Assembly (NCBI RefSeq): GCF_015832195.1
Contig: NC_052019.1
Span: 43,837,016-43,901,015 of the forward strand
Origin: Motacilla alba alba
Lineage: Eukaryota > Chordata > Aves > Passeriformes > Motacillidae
DNA: 64,000 nt
Direction of reading: 5' to 3'
A model generated the notes under the pieces. It did no database searches, was not told the origin of the DNA, and saw only the letters and a list, made by a program, of their open reading frames with translations. Numbering within the stretch: the stretch's first letter is position 1; every line of letters starts with the position of its first letter. The position numbers were made by a program, and so were the translations under genes. This document shows, in pieces, positions 10,301-20,215 of this stretch.

Positions 10301-11368
10301 TACACATCCTCACCCCTGCTGTAAGCAAGCCAAGGAATAAATTGACTCTCAGGCTGTAAACAAAAAAGAAAGAGCCCCGCGGAGCTCATCCAGGAACCCC
10401 AGCTGAGCATCCCCCGCCCCTAAATCATCTCACAGCAATTCTCAGGACCAGCAGCTCCAAATGCGCGCAGCTTCCCATTTAACACACGGCAGAGGGGGAA
10501 GCCCTGATCCCTGCTGTAGTCGCAAAGGGAGCACAGAGGCACCCCCGGGTTTTCTGCCCGCTGCAAGGGGGCGTCGCAGTGACAGCAGGTATTTGCCCCT
10601 GCACAAATACCTCCTCTGCACCGAGGGGCTGGGTATGGACTCAAACAAAGCGTGGGGGAATTTCCCCCACACACTCACTTCCCTCAGGTCCCGGGCAGGG
10701 CCACGGCGCCCGCTCGCTGCCCCTGAGCCGGCTCAGACCGCCCGGGCACCCACGCTCGGGGCTGACTGCCGCGCTGCGACCGTCCCGGGACCCCGGCTCC
10801 GGGGCAGCGCGTCCCCGCAGCGTGCGGCCCCCGGCCCTCCCGCCGGCTCCCAACTTCGGCAGGACGGCCGGAGGCGGGAGAAGGCAGCGCCCTGCGCGGA
10901 GCCCCCCTGGCGGGCGGGGGCAGCTGTCCGCGCCCGGCTCCCCCCGCCGCTCCCGGTGTCCCCGCGGGCGGTACCTGCCAGGAGGCGGATGTCGGCGCGC
11001 GCCGTGTCGCGACGGAGCGCGCGCACCACGAGCGCCACGGTGCTGTCCTCGCGCAGGGCCTCGGCGCGCGGGCTGCGCTCGTCGTACACCACGACGGCGG
11101 CGTAGAGCCCGGCCCGCAGCCGCGCCCGCACCTCGCCCTCGGCCGGCAGGATCTGCTCCAGGCTCACGGCGCCCTTGGCCCGCCGCCGCACGATCGTGTT
11201 GCAGCGCACGTTGAGCGCCCCGCGGATGTGCCCGGCGCTGTGCGCCAGGAAGGGGCGGCAGTCCAGCACCAGGCACCGCGCGGCGCCGCCGGCCCCGGCC
11301 TCGTCGCGGCCCACGAGCCGCCGCAGCGCGCTGCCTTCCATCTCGCGCAGCCCCTCGGTGGCCACCAT
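6948..11368 (-). CDS. DUSP4: Dual specificity phosphatase 4 (MKP-2), complete gene span
   Basis: Nuclear, inducible MAP-kinase phosphatase that removes phosphate from the Thr and Tyr of the ERK/JNK/p38 activation loops. The CDS joins four exons: 11368-10975, 8232-8096, 7689-7470 and 7333-6948. It encodes 378 residues, and all introns are GT-AG. Order in the protein: rhodanese-like/CH2 domain (about residues 30-135) with the basic MAPK-docking cluster RRR at 61-63, a linker (about 138-176), then the catalytic domain (about 178-320). The catalytic domain has general-acid Asp233 in PVEDN and HCQAGISR with nucleophile Cys264 and Arg270. The tail ends SPITTSPSC. Motifs such as [15 protein letters not shown] and [10 protein letters not shown] mark DUSP4 rather than DUSP1. 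The human protein is 394 residues; the 16-residue difference lies in the Gly/Ser-rich N-terminal stretch. The start ATG has a good Kozak context (gccATGG). Confidence 0.98.
7334..7469 (-). other. DUSP4: DUSP4 intron 3
   Basis: 136-bp GT-AG intron (gtgagt ... ccctccag). It is short, as is common in avian genes. Nothing else is seen in it. Confidence 0.95.
7470..7689 (-). CDS. DUSP4: DUSP4 coding exon 3 (residues 178-250 plus split codon)
   Basis: Acceptor tctgtcacag before GGTGGGCCT, donor gtgagt after TTCATTG. It encodes the first half of the dual-specificity phosphatase domain: [35 protein letters not shown], and [14 protein letters not shown] with the general-acid aspartate (residue 233). 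It is almost identical to the mammalian protein as I know it. Confidence 0.97.
7690..8095 (-). other. DUSP4: DUSP4 intron 2
   Basis: 406-bp GT-AG intron (gtatgt ... tctgtcacag). No repeat or other element recognised. Confidence 0.95.
8096..8232 (-). CDS. DUSP4: DUSP4 coding exon 2 (residues 132-177)
   Basis: Acceptor ttcttgcag before GGGGCTATG, donor gtatgt after GACCAG. It encodes [19 protein letters not shown], a variable Ser/Pro linker, and [15 protein letters not shown]. It completes the rhodanese-like domain and the linker to the catalytic domain. Phase joins correctly on both sides (137 nt). Confidence 0.96.
8233..10974 (-). other. DUSP4: DUSP4 intron 1
   Basis: 2.7-kb GT-AG intron (gtacc ... 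ttcttgcag). The donor side (about 10.68-10.97 kb) is part of the CpG island. The rest is of ordinary composition, and I recognise no repeats. Open frames inside it on both strands have no recognisable family. Intronic enhancers are possible but not visible by eye. Confidence 0.92.
10975..11368 (-). CDS. DUSP4: DUSP4 coding exon 1 (residues 1-131 plus split codon)
   Basis: Starts at the ATG at 11368 and ends in GGCAG before the donor gtacc at 10974. It encodes the N-terminal CH2/rhodanese-like domain: [17 protein letters not shown], then [14 protein letters not shown] (the kinase-interaction basic cluster), then SLEQILPAE and [11 protein letters not shown]. The exon is extremely GC- and CpG-rich. 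After GRDE the protein has only AGAGGAA, where human DUSP4 has a longer Gly/Ser-rich insert. Confidence 0.97.
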
Positions 11369-11490
11369 GGCGGGGGGAGCGAGCGAGAGCCCGCCGGGCC
11401 CCGCGCCCGCCGCCCGCGCCGCTCGCGCACCCCCGCGCGCGCCGCGCGCAGCCCTTTACTACCCGGCGGCGGCCGGCGCGCGCCCCGGCC

Positions 11491-11509
11491 CCCGCCCCGC
11501 CCCGCCCAT
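11491..11509 (-). promoter_or_regulatory. DUSP4: Clustered GC boxes (Sp/KLF type)
   Basis: Three overlapping CCCGCCC units on the plus strand, read on the minus strand as GGGCGGGGCGGGG, about 125-140 bases upstream of the DUSP4 ATG. This is typical of a TATA-less CpG-island promoter. It could also fall in the 5' UTR if transcription starts further upstream. Confidence 0.55.
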
Positions 11510-11530
11510 CCGCCGCGCGCCGGGGCCGCA

Positions 11531-11583
11531 TGAATGGAAGGGGGGGCGGCGCGCGGGCCCGGCGACGTCACCGCCTCCATTCA
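11531..11583. repeat. Short inverted repeat in DUSP4 promoter
   Basis: TGAATGGA at 11531-11538 recurs as its exact reverse complement TCCATTCA at 11576-11583, each followed inward by a GGCGG-type core. A third related TGAATGGGG lies at 11618-11626. The CRE-like site is between the arms. Confidence 0.6.
11563..11572 (-). promoter_or_regulatory. DUSP4: CRE-like site
   Basis: The minus strand reads GGTGACGTCG, one base from the palindromic cAMP/ATF element TGACGTCA. Inducible MAP-kinase phosphatase promoters commonly use CREB/ATF sites. Here this is a motif match only. Confidence 0.45.
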
Positions 11584-11774
11584 CAAAAAAAAAGAGAAAA
11601 TCCGGCCGCGCCGCCCGTGAATGGGGCAGAGCGGCGGGCCGGCCGCGCCTTTGTCACCGCGGGGCAGCGCCGTGTCACCCCCCCCCTCATCCCCCCGGGA
11701 GCCCTCCGGGTCGCGCACACTGCGGGGGGGTCACACGGGCGCACGTGCACATGCTGCGGGGCACGCGCCCGTCT

Positions 11775-11940
11775 ACACAGACACACAGACACACAGACAC
11801 ACACACAGACACGCAGACACACACACACACATACAGAGACACGCAGACACACACACAGACACGCACAGAGACAGACACACGCACACAAAGACACACAGAC
11901 ACGCAGACACACACACATACAAAGACACACAGACACGCAG

Positions 11941-11968
<28 letters not shown>
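11775..11968 (+). repeat. Imperfect CA-rich mini/microsatellite
   Basis: About 190 bp built from CACA, CAGA and CGCA units. It contains a ~34-bp higher-order period (aaagacacacag... at 11887 and again at 11921) and ends in a pure AC run (about 11941-11968). It sits just outside the CpG island, upstream of DUSP4. Long open frames through it are artefacts of the repeat. Confidence 0.95.
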
Positions 11969-11972
<4 letters not shown>

Positions 11973-14900
11973 TCAGGCACACGCACACAGGCCGGGCACA
12001 CGCTGCGCACATTCCTCCTCCTTTATCCCCTTGCTACTGTCTCGCTTGGAGACTGCTGCCGCGGCGGGGGGCGCTGAGCAGGGCCCGCGGGCGGCTCTGC
12101 AGGGTCCCCCTGGGTCCTTCTCATTCCGTATCTTTCGCGGCCACGCTTCCCCTGTCAGAAAACGGCATCTCATTAGCTGCAGAGCCCTGAGAATGCTGCA
12201 GCACCCTGCCTGTGATGCGACTCTGTGGAGGGGGCTCTTCGATTTCATTCCTCACGCAGAGGAGCTCTGTTTTCGCCTAAAAGCCTAAGGAGTAAACGCA
12301 CAGCCCTGAAGCGTCCCAGGAGGGTGTCCCCATAATCACCGCCCAAATGCTGAGCCATCTTTTCACCCCAAAGACCCCTTTTGGACTGCTTTCGAACACA
12401 AGCAGTGTGGCAAACCGCAATGCCAGCAGCCGTGCTCAGGGCATTTCCTGCAAACTGATGCCGGCCAGTCCCGGGTGAGTCTGCTTCAGAGCCCTGGAGG
12501 TGTTCAGCTATCCCGGTGTGGACCTGGATGTGGTGGGAGTAAGGTTAGGGGCCCAATGGTTATTCAAGCCCATCTGCCCCGTCACTGCTTTTCACAGAGG
12601 GCAGCTCTTGGAGAGGCAGCTTGACCTGCCCTCCCCTGCACGCCCGCTCGCTGTTTACCTGGGCACGGCAGGGGAACACCTGGCCGTGCGTGCCTGCCTG
12701 GGAGGAATCCAGCCTGGCACACACGTGCAGGACCTACAGCTGGTGACACTCCCGCATCCTTTACACTCTGCTCTCTGACCGCTGCTGGATTCTCCCCTCG
12801 GCCTGCGTCAGCCCGATCTTTGCTCCTGTGGCTTCCGCGTGCCGTGCCAACCTTTCGCCGGCCAAGCCGAATCCGAGGGGCTGTGGGGGAAACGCAGCTG
12901 CCATTTGTGTAATACAGCCCACTCCAGGAATGCACTAGAGCCTGTTGCCTTATACAACAGGGGTGGAAGGCTAATCATCTCCCATTCCAACCTGCATCAA
13001 ACACAAGAATAGCAAAACCCTATTTCTGCTGAAGTAAAGCAGACCCTGGGTGGCCAGTGACATACCAGAGACATTCTTTCTTCCTTTAGAGAAAGCTGTC
13101 GGAGACAAAAAACTCAAACTGAGAATTTGTTCACAAATTAATGGAAAATTACACCCTCATACCACCAGCACTTGAACTCAGGTTGGATCATCAAAACATC
13201 TTAAAAATTTTGGGCAAGGCCTGATGCCAAAATATGTTGTTTTCTTTGTTCCTCTTGGGCAGATGTTGGCCACCAGCACAGGATAAGCTAGCCTGGTGTC
13301 TCCGATGCCCTCTGCACTATCCAATCCAGCTTTCACACTAAAATTGGATAACCAAGGGCACAAAGTGTATGTCCTTGGAGGCAGGCCTATCATCCTGATT
13401 TTTCCCTCTCTTGTCCAGCATCTGACTGGGACAAACTGATCTGAGGTGGGACAGGAGGGCGATATTGTCAGGGGTGCAGGAAGGGGCATTTGGGCTGATG
13501 TCCCTGGACGTTTGCAAGAGCAGTGATGGAGGACATTATTTCAGGGTGGAGTGTGGAACGATGTGTGTGCATGTGCATCTGGTGGAGATTTTCAAGTAGT
13601 TCCATGTGCCTGAACCCTCTTCCCACTCTTCATCCCTTCCTGCTGCCCATCTGGATGTGGCAGGTTCTTGGCTATTTCTTCCTGGAAAATAAGCTGCACC
13701 CAGCCAGGCTGCTGGGAATCCCACTGTGCACCCACACTGGACATTGTCACAGCTGTGCTCCCGGCTGGTCACCTCTGGGGCTGGTGCTGCGCTGGGGCTG
13801 GTGGCTCACAGACGTGGAGAAATTGAACCCAAAGTCGAGAGTGCCCAGAATAAACCAAATCAAGGCCAGGATACACCGCTGGAGGAGAAGAGGGATCTCC
13901 CTTACTGCAGTTAGCTCAAGAGGAGGTCTAATTAACTTTATTTATAGAGGTGTTAAGATGAGAGTCACCAAAAATGCTTGCAAGGCAGAAGCCACAAGTC
14001 AAAAGAAGCACAGCTAGGTGGGGTGGAGGGGCAGGGCGTATGGAAAGGATTGGGGAAAGGGGGTGGGGATTGGAGGAGACCACACGGCTCCATGGCTGAC
14101 TTGGTAAACCCAGAGAAATGTGAAAGCTAATATTCCTGTCAAACAGCATCCGTATGGTGCAAACTGAAATATATCCCGCTGGAAAACAAACAACCAAAAG
14201 AAAAGAGAGAGAGAGCAAAAGACATTAATTTCCTTTGCAGCAGAGTCAAGGAATCATCTTTTATAGGGCCCTGGCCAGAAAAGGCAATTGTTGAAAGGGT
14301 TGAAGGGAAATGAATTGTCAAAGGAGGCACATATTTGGATGATTAAATGTCAATATGTACCTTGAATTAAGAAAAAGGAATTTACACCTCATCTCACTGT
14401 GGCACTGAAAACCAAATTAGAGTCAGACTGTAAATTTGTCAGCCAATAGATACCGATTTGTTGGGCTACCTAAAGGGCTTTTCTGCCCAGAGAAATGTCA
14501 AAGCATAAGTTCCCCTGGGTGGGCAATAGTTGCTGTGGGCAGCTCTAAGCTGCTGAGCTCTGTGAGCCCTCTGGGCTCCTCCAGCCTTTCCTGGCTCTGC
14601 TCCCCTGGCTCCTGGCCCCAGCGTGCACTCAGGGAGTCCTGATGTGCTGTGTCACGCTGCAGGTCTCAGCTACCTGACAGATGTGCCTGCCTCTGTGCCA
14701 CTGGGCAGGAACACCTGCCAGAACTTTGTTATGCTGGAGTTTTCCCAAGAGCTTGACTCCCTCCATCCTCCTGGTCAGCCAGCGCAGCTGTGGATGGACA
14801 AAGCACAGAGCTACTGTGCTCCTCACTACTCTTGGCACGTGACAGAAGTTGCAGCGTAAAGATGCTGCCACCTTTCCCTGGCTGCTCCCAGCAGCTGGCC

Positions 14901-17900
14901 AAAGGGTTGAGTGGTTTGCCCTGGCATGTGCAGGAAGCCTTTGGCAGAAATGAAAGGCAGAATCAAGGTCTTAACAACTTGCAACTCTGCATTTACCAAC
15001 AAAACCCGACCCTCCCGGAGTGCCACAGGGGCATGGTTCCCTTCTGTCCTCTTGGAGCACCTTGTGGTTCTCCTTTCATGCAGTCTTCCTTCCTCACAGC
15101 TTTCCAGTCTGGGGAATGCACCCTCCTGTCCACAAAGGGAAGTGCAGCAGTGAAAGAGTTAAAAGATTCATGTTAATAAATTCAGGCTGTCTTTTCCTCT
15201 AGGGCATATTTACATATTAATGGATGGGAATTGTAATGAACCTGTCTAGGGAGGCTAAAGGGGAAATTATGCAAGGCTAGCTGAGAAGGTGGAGGAGGGG
15301 AAAATGTTCATTTTCAGTGCCTTCCAACCCCTCAGCTGCAAAAGCATGTGACCAGCCTGGGCTCCAGGGCAGCGCCTTGCCTGGCACGGGACACCCCCAG
15401 AGTGGGCACAGAACCAGAGGGCAGGAGCTTTTCGGGCCCACCTGCCTCCCTCCTGCACTGGCTTCTCGTAGCTAAGCTTCACGCTGTCCCAGATGTTATT
15501 TTAAGCCCAGGGTCACAACAGCATATTTCAGCAAGCATGTCCCAAATCATCACCCCATCCTCCAAGGCAGCTGGAGAAAAATGCAGCTCTCGGTGGGCAG
15601 TCACAAGAGCAGCTCAACCACAACTAGTTTGCAGCAGACAATCTCTCAGGGCTTTTCAACAACACTGTGAATGCTTGGAGCAAGAGGCAAGGGAGCCAAG
15701 GAAGGGGATTTGTTCCAGGCTGGGCTGAAGTGCTTCCCCATCCCATCCCTGCTCCTTCACACCAGCTTGCTTGAACCCTGCCACAATCTTTGTTGCCTCA
15801 AGCCCCAGAGCTCTCTGCATGCGAACCCAAAAGCCTTTGACAGCACATGAAAAATGCCAGGAGCTTTGCCAGGTCTTCTTTCTCTGCTCGCTGCTGAGGC
15901 CTCAGTGTGTAATCCCCACTCCAGCCCTACAGATTTTATCTCGAGAAGAACAAATAATCTGTTACTTTTGCCCTGCAATATCAGATAGAGCTATAAATCA
16001 CTAGATAGGAGACTAATTACTGGGCCTCTGATCTGATTTAGATTGGAAGATGGAAAAAGCAGCCTTTATTCCTGAAAGCAAAGGAGCACTTCTTCAGAAC
16101 ATTGATGGGTTCTCCGTGTACCTCAATAACTACAAATGGTTTATGCCCATGCAAATGAGATCAGGGCAGAACCCACTCAAATTAGCAGGATACAAAGTGG
16201 TCTGCAGATTTGGTTTCTCCCCCCACTCTCTCTCTCTCTCAACCCCCTGCTTTTTGCCACTGCTTTATCTCTGCTTGTGAAAGTCAGTGCAGCTCCAGTT
16301 GCTCTGGGTGAGAAACGTGAGGTCTGATCCAGCACGGTCAGTGAATGGTAGCAAGATTTTAAGAAGCTTCTGCTAGGTGAGGGTTGCTCTGTTGCTCTGC
16401 AAAAGGCCTAAATGCTTCCTGCAGAAACAGGGAGCCTTCCAAAATCCTAGGCTATTTCTTTTTGACCTGCCTGGTTTTGGTGGGAATTGTGAGGGAATGC
16501 CAGCTGCAGGGTTTGGAGGTTTGCTGCTGGTGGGACTCCCGAGGACTGGACGGTAGGTAAGGGCACGCAGAACTCACGCATCCATCACTCCTGCTCTGAA
16601 GGACAGAGAAGCCCAATGTTCCCACAGGTGTGGCAGACTTGCCCCTCAATATCACCCCTCAATAGCACCAGGTCCCAGAGCCCAGCCCTGATTCAGGTCC
16701 TGGCAGGTGCAGATCCAGCCTGGCTGTCCCCTGGGCACAGCATCTTCCAGCAGGTGCTTCAGGCTGGGGGGTGGTTGGTTGGGTGACTGCTGAATGTTTC
16801 TGCAGCCTTGGTGCACCAGGGTAGCCCACACTGGGAAGCTTCTTCCTGACATAAGAATCTGCACGGGCTATGCTTAACATTTTGTCATTTTTTTATACAA
16901 ATGTGGTGCTGTGCCCACTGTCAGACCCCACCAGCACCTTCTGCCAATCCCCTTCCCTCTCCTGCCTTCCACAAAACCCTGAGGCTTTCCCCATTCCAGG
17001 TGTCAGGACACACATGGTCTGTGGTCATGTTATTACAACGAAGGATTTTGAGGCAGATGTATGAGAGGTGGATAAAACAGGCACATGGGTCCCTTAATCC
17101 CAGAATTTTAAGTGCCACGGGGATTAGTCTTATATCTTTGGCTGCAGGATTTGGGGATGCAGCAGAGCCAGAGAAGTGAATCTGTGAAAGCAAATTGATC
17201 CCCTCCTCTCAGTTTGCTGTAAGACAAATGCAGTGTAAGGGATCTGCTTTGAGAACTAGACTGGAGGCAGTAAGGGATGTGGCATTTTAACCTTTACCAT
17301 AGCCTGTGACATTTTGCCTCTAACACGCATTATATCCCCCATGGCTCTGAAGCCAGGAATCACTCCTGAAAACTCTTCAGCCCTGGTGCAGTATTTAATC
17401 ATGGGCACAGAGATCCTAGCAGCTGCCTTCTTTGGGGACATCACTGTTTTCAAGTTGAAAGAGAAATGCCTCGCTTGAATTTCCCAGTGTTTGGTTAAGC
17501 ATCCGGCCGCAGTGATAGGATTGAAGCTGAGCTTTGAATGACGTTTTTTGCTAGGAAGAAAGGGCTGGGGAAGAGACATTTCTCCCTTGGGCTTAAGATC
17601 ATAAATAAGGCAGTGTTATATAAGTGTGACTATAACCTATTTATACATAGTGTCAGACTCATACACTCAGGCTATGAATGACAAATCTCCCACTAATTTT
17701 TATGAATGTAGCAGTGGTACCTGTATGAGTTTTGAAATAGCAGTGGAAATGCAGGTTTTTCTGTGCCAGCAGTAACTGGGACACCCCTCCGAGTTACACT
17801 GAGGGAGGCATGACTTGTGTCTGGCACTTCTTTTACAGACACAGAGGGTGCAGTTGGCTTCAGGCAGCTCCCTTGTACCCATTCCTGATCCCCAAGTGGC

Positions 17901-20029
17901 AGGCACCAGGGGAATGGAAACCTGCCCCTTTTCCTGGGACAAGCTCGGTCCCTTGTCCCTGAAGCAGTGGGCTGGGTGGGAGCTGGCCTCCTCAGAGGCT
18001 CTCTCAACAGGACTGTGCCCTCTTGTGAGGCATGGAGATGCTGAGGGTCCACCCAGGTGGCAGGACATGGGAACCAAAAATGTCATCTGGCAAGGTCAAA
18101 TCCACAGAAAGAGCACCAGCTCGCACGAGTGTTAACCATGGCAAACACCTTGCTGCAGGCCCTGGGCATGCTCAGAGTTTACAGGGCGTCAAAAGTAAAT
18201 GGGTAAATTCCTGGAAGTTAAGCACATGGGTGGTTACCAAACACAGGGAGATTGCTGAGCTGGAACTGTTCGGAGGCCAGAGGTGTAGCTGAGCTCCTCC
18301 TGGCATACACTAGGGCTATTTCTGTGTATCTGTGCCTCATACTGGTGTTGCTCAGGGAAAAGTTGCTGAGCAGAGGGGTTGGAACCAAAGTGGCCTCATG
18401 CAGGCCAATGCAGCCTTAGCCCTGTGTGTCTAACTTGGCTGGCATGGCCTGATGCCTGCCTGGGACCAAGACAATGGCAACTGTACATAAAAAAAAATCA
18501 AAGGAAGATTTATACCCAGAAATTACTCCTGAGGCACAGAGAGTCAATCATCGTAATTGTGACAAGACAAAACCCCAAATCAGCTTCAAGTTTAAAGACA
18601 GGCTTTTTCCTTCTCCATTGCCTCCCAGCGTGGGCTCTGCCTTGGGCGCTGTCTCAGCACAGCAAACAGTCACACATCCCTCTCATGGGCCCTGTGCCAG
18701 CAGCCATGGACCCCAGAGACCTGAGCATCACAGCCATCCACAGGAGGCTGCGACAAGAGGAGAAAGTCTGAAATCCCTCTGGGGCTTCTTTGTGCCTCTG
18801 GTTAATCTCCCTTCTCTGCTCCACAGATGATCTCAGCTCCCGCTGTGACCTGATCACACGAATGTGGCAGGGACACGTGGCCCTGGCTTGTCATGTCCTG
18901 CTGTCCCCTGCCGGAGATGAGGCAGCCACGGGGTCAAGCGTGGATGGCCCAGGGGGTCAGAAGTGACCACAGCTGCCGTGATTTTTCCCCAGACACCCCC
19001 AGCAGAGCCCTGTGACTGATTCACCTCCTGTCTCGGTGCATCAGGCATTGACTCACACCCAAAAGTACGTCAGATGATTGTGTCCGTGAAGGTCTTCGTG
19101 GACTTGCCCCAGGCGTCCCCACTGAACTTTAAAGCTGAGCCTTCTTTGAGAGGTGCAACAGATGGGAGACCTTGGCTGGCCATGCTCTGTGCCTCCAGAG
19201 GAACGTGAAATGAGGCTGGACAGCTGTCCCAGCCTCCTTCGATTTGCTTCTCAGTGGTTTCCTGTGCCAGTGTGAGGTCTCTCTTGTTAAGACAAGCAAA
19301 AAAAAAAGACCTTATCTGAGAAAGGCCTGATCCTGCTGCCTTTGCCTTGGTAGTTCCATCAGGAGCAGAGGCAGGCAGCAGAGACCTCAGGCTCTCAGGC
19401 TGCTGCCAAACATATGCTCTCAGGGCTGAAATCAACTTCTGCAGCAGCTGGCACGCAGACAGATAGGCACATGCCACAGCCTTGCTGGCAAGAGTTTATG
19501 CCCTTGAAAATCTCTCCCAGAAGCTCACTTTTTCTGCACTCTGCTTTGCCCAATGCGTTCAATAAAGGGAAAATAAAACCCCAGCAGAATAGGAAACAGT
19601 CTGACGGACTACGTGCCAGCAAGAACCCACCACTGACCTGGTGACTCTCTGAGCAGCCCTTTCAAAGGGCTTAGACCACCCCAGGAGTGTTGTCAAGCAC
19701 CAGCAGCAGAAATACAAAAAAAAAACCTCAGTAAAGACAGTAAGTAGTACAACAGCAGGAACACCAAGACCAGTAAAACTGTGTGCTCAATAGTAGATGT
19801 CCCATCCAGTCCAATAACAGGGGGAGCACTCAAAGGATGTTCATACTCCAGCAATAATAAAGAGATGTAAAAAGTCCAGCTGGATCAATGACCTGGCTGC
19901 AAGGGCAGCTAACCTGCTTCAGGCAGTTTGGAAGCAGCATGAACCTGGCAAGTGAGCCAGTGCTTCCCAGGCGACTCTTCCCATCCTGTGCAATGTGCCT
20001 GGGGGACTTCCTGAGCCAGTGCTGGGATC
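11969..20029. other. Intergenic region upstream of DUSP4
   Basis: No recognisable gene. Composition is mixed, with a CT run at 16226-16240. AT-rich stretches with TAAT/TTTATT-type motifs occur near 13.92-14.42, 15.96-16.2 and 17.58-17.71 kb and may be regulatory. The longer open frames are isolated, with no recognisable domains. Confidence 0.7.
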
Positions 20030-20215
20030 TGTGCCCCTAATAACCCCTAATAGGTATTTCCTCCATGAATAGGCCTGGGTGCTTTTTGAACTCATGCAAA
20101 TGTTCAGCATCCACAGCATCCTGCAGCGAGGAGTTCCACTGCTTCATTATGCCAGAGCCATTTCCTTGGGCTGGCTTTGAACTTGCCACCCCCTTGTTTC
20201 ACTGCTCCTCTCCAT
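20030..20215 (-). mobile_element. Ancient CR1-type LINE 3' fragment
   Basis: Read on the minus strand, the segment corresponds to the amniote CR1 motif 'gtggaactcctcgctgcagg' ... 'gcatttgagttcaaaaagc' ... 'cctattcatggagga', the usual GGAACTCC...TTCAAAAA...CATGGAGGA order. It is strongly diverged, so it is old. Boundaries are approximate. Confidence 0.6.

Larger units (their letters stand above)
10680..11760. promoter_or_regulatory. DUSP4: CpG island: DUSP4 promoter, 5' UTR and exon 1
   Basis: About 1.1 kb of very high GC content with dense CG dinucleotides, in sharp contrast with the flanks. It covers the end of intron 1, exon 1, the 5' UTR and the proximal promoter. No canonical TATA box is evident upstream of the ATG on the minus strand (a weak TAGTAAA lies near 11460). 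GC boxes and a CRE-like site are present. The transcription start cannot be placed from sequence alone. Confidence 0.85.

Noticed and set aside
10461..11214. Plus-strand open frames of ~210 codons over DUSP4 exon 1
   Set aside because: GC-rich shadows of the real minus-strand exon; Arg/Ala/Pro-rich with no domain.
11775..11968. CRISPR-like periodic repeat
   Set aside because: Eukaryotic simple-sequence repeat; no conserved repeat with unique spacers.
11175..12288. Open frames of 250-300 codons running plus-strand through the CpG island and CA repeat
   Set aside because: They are antisense to DUSP4 exon 1 and translate the CA repeat into Thr/His/Arg runs. Compositional artefact.
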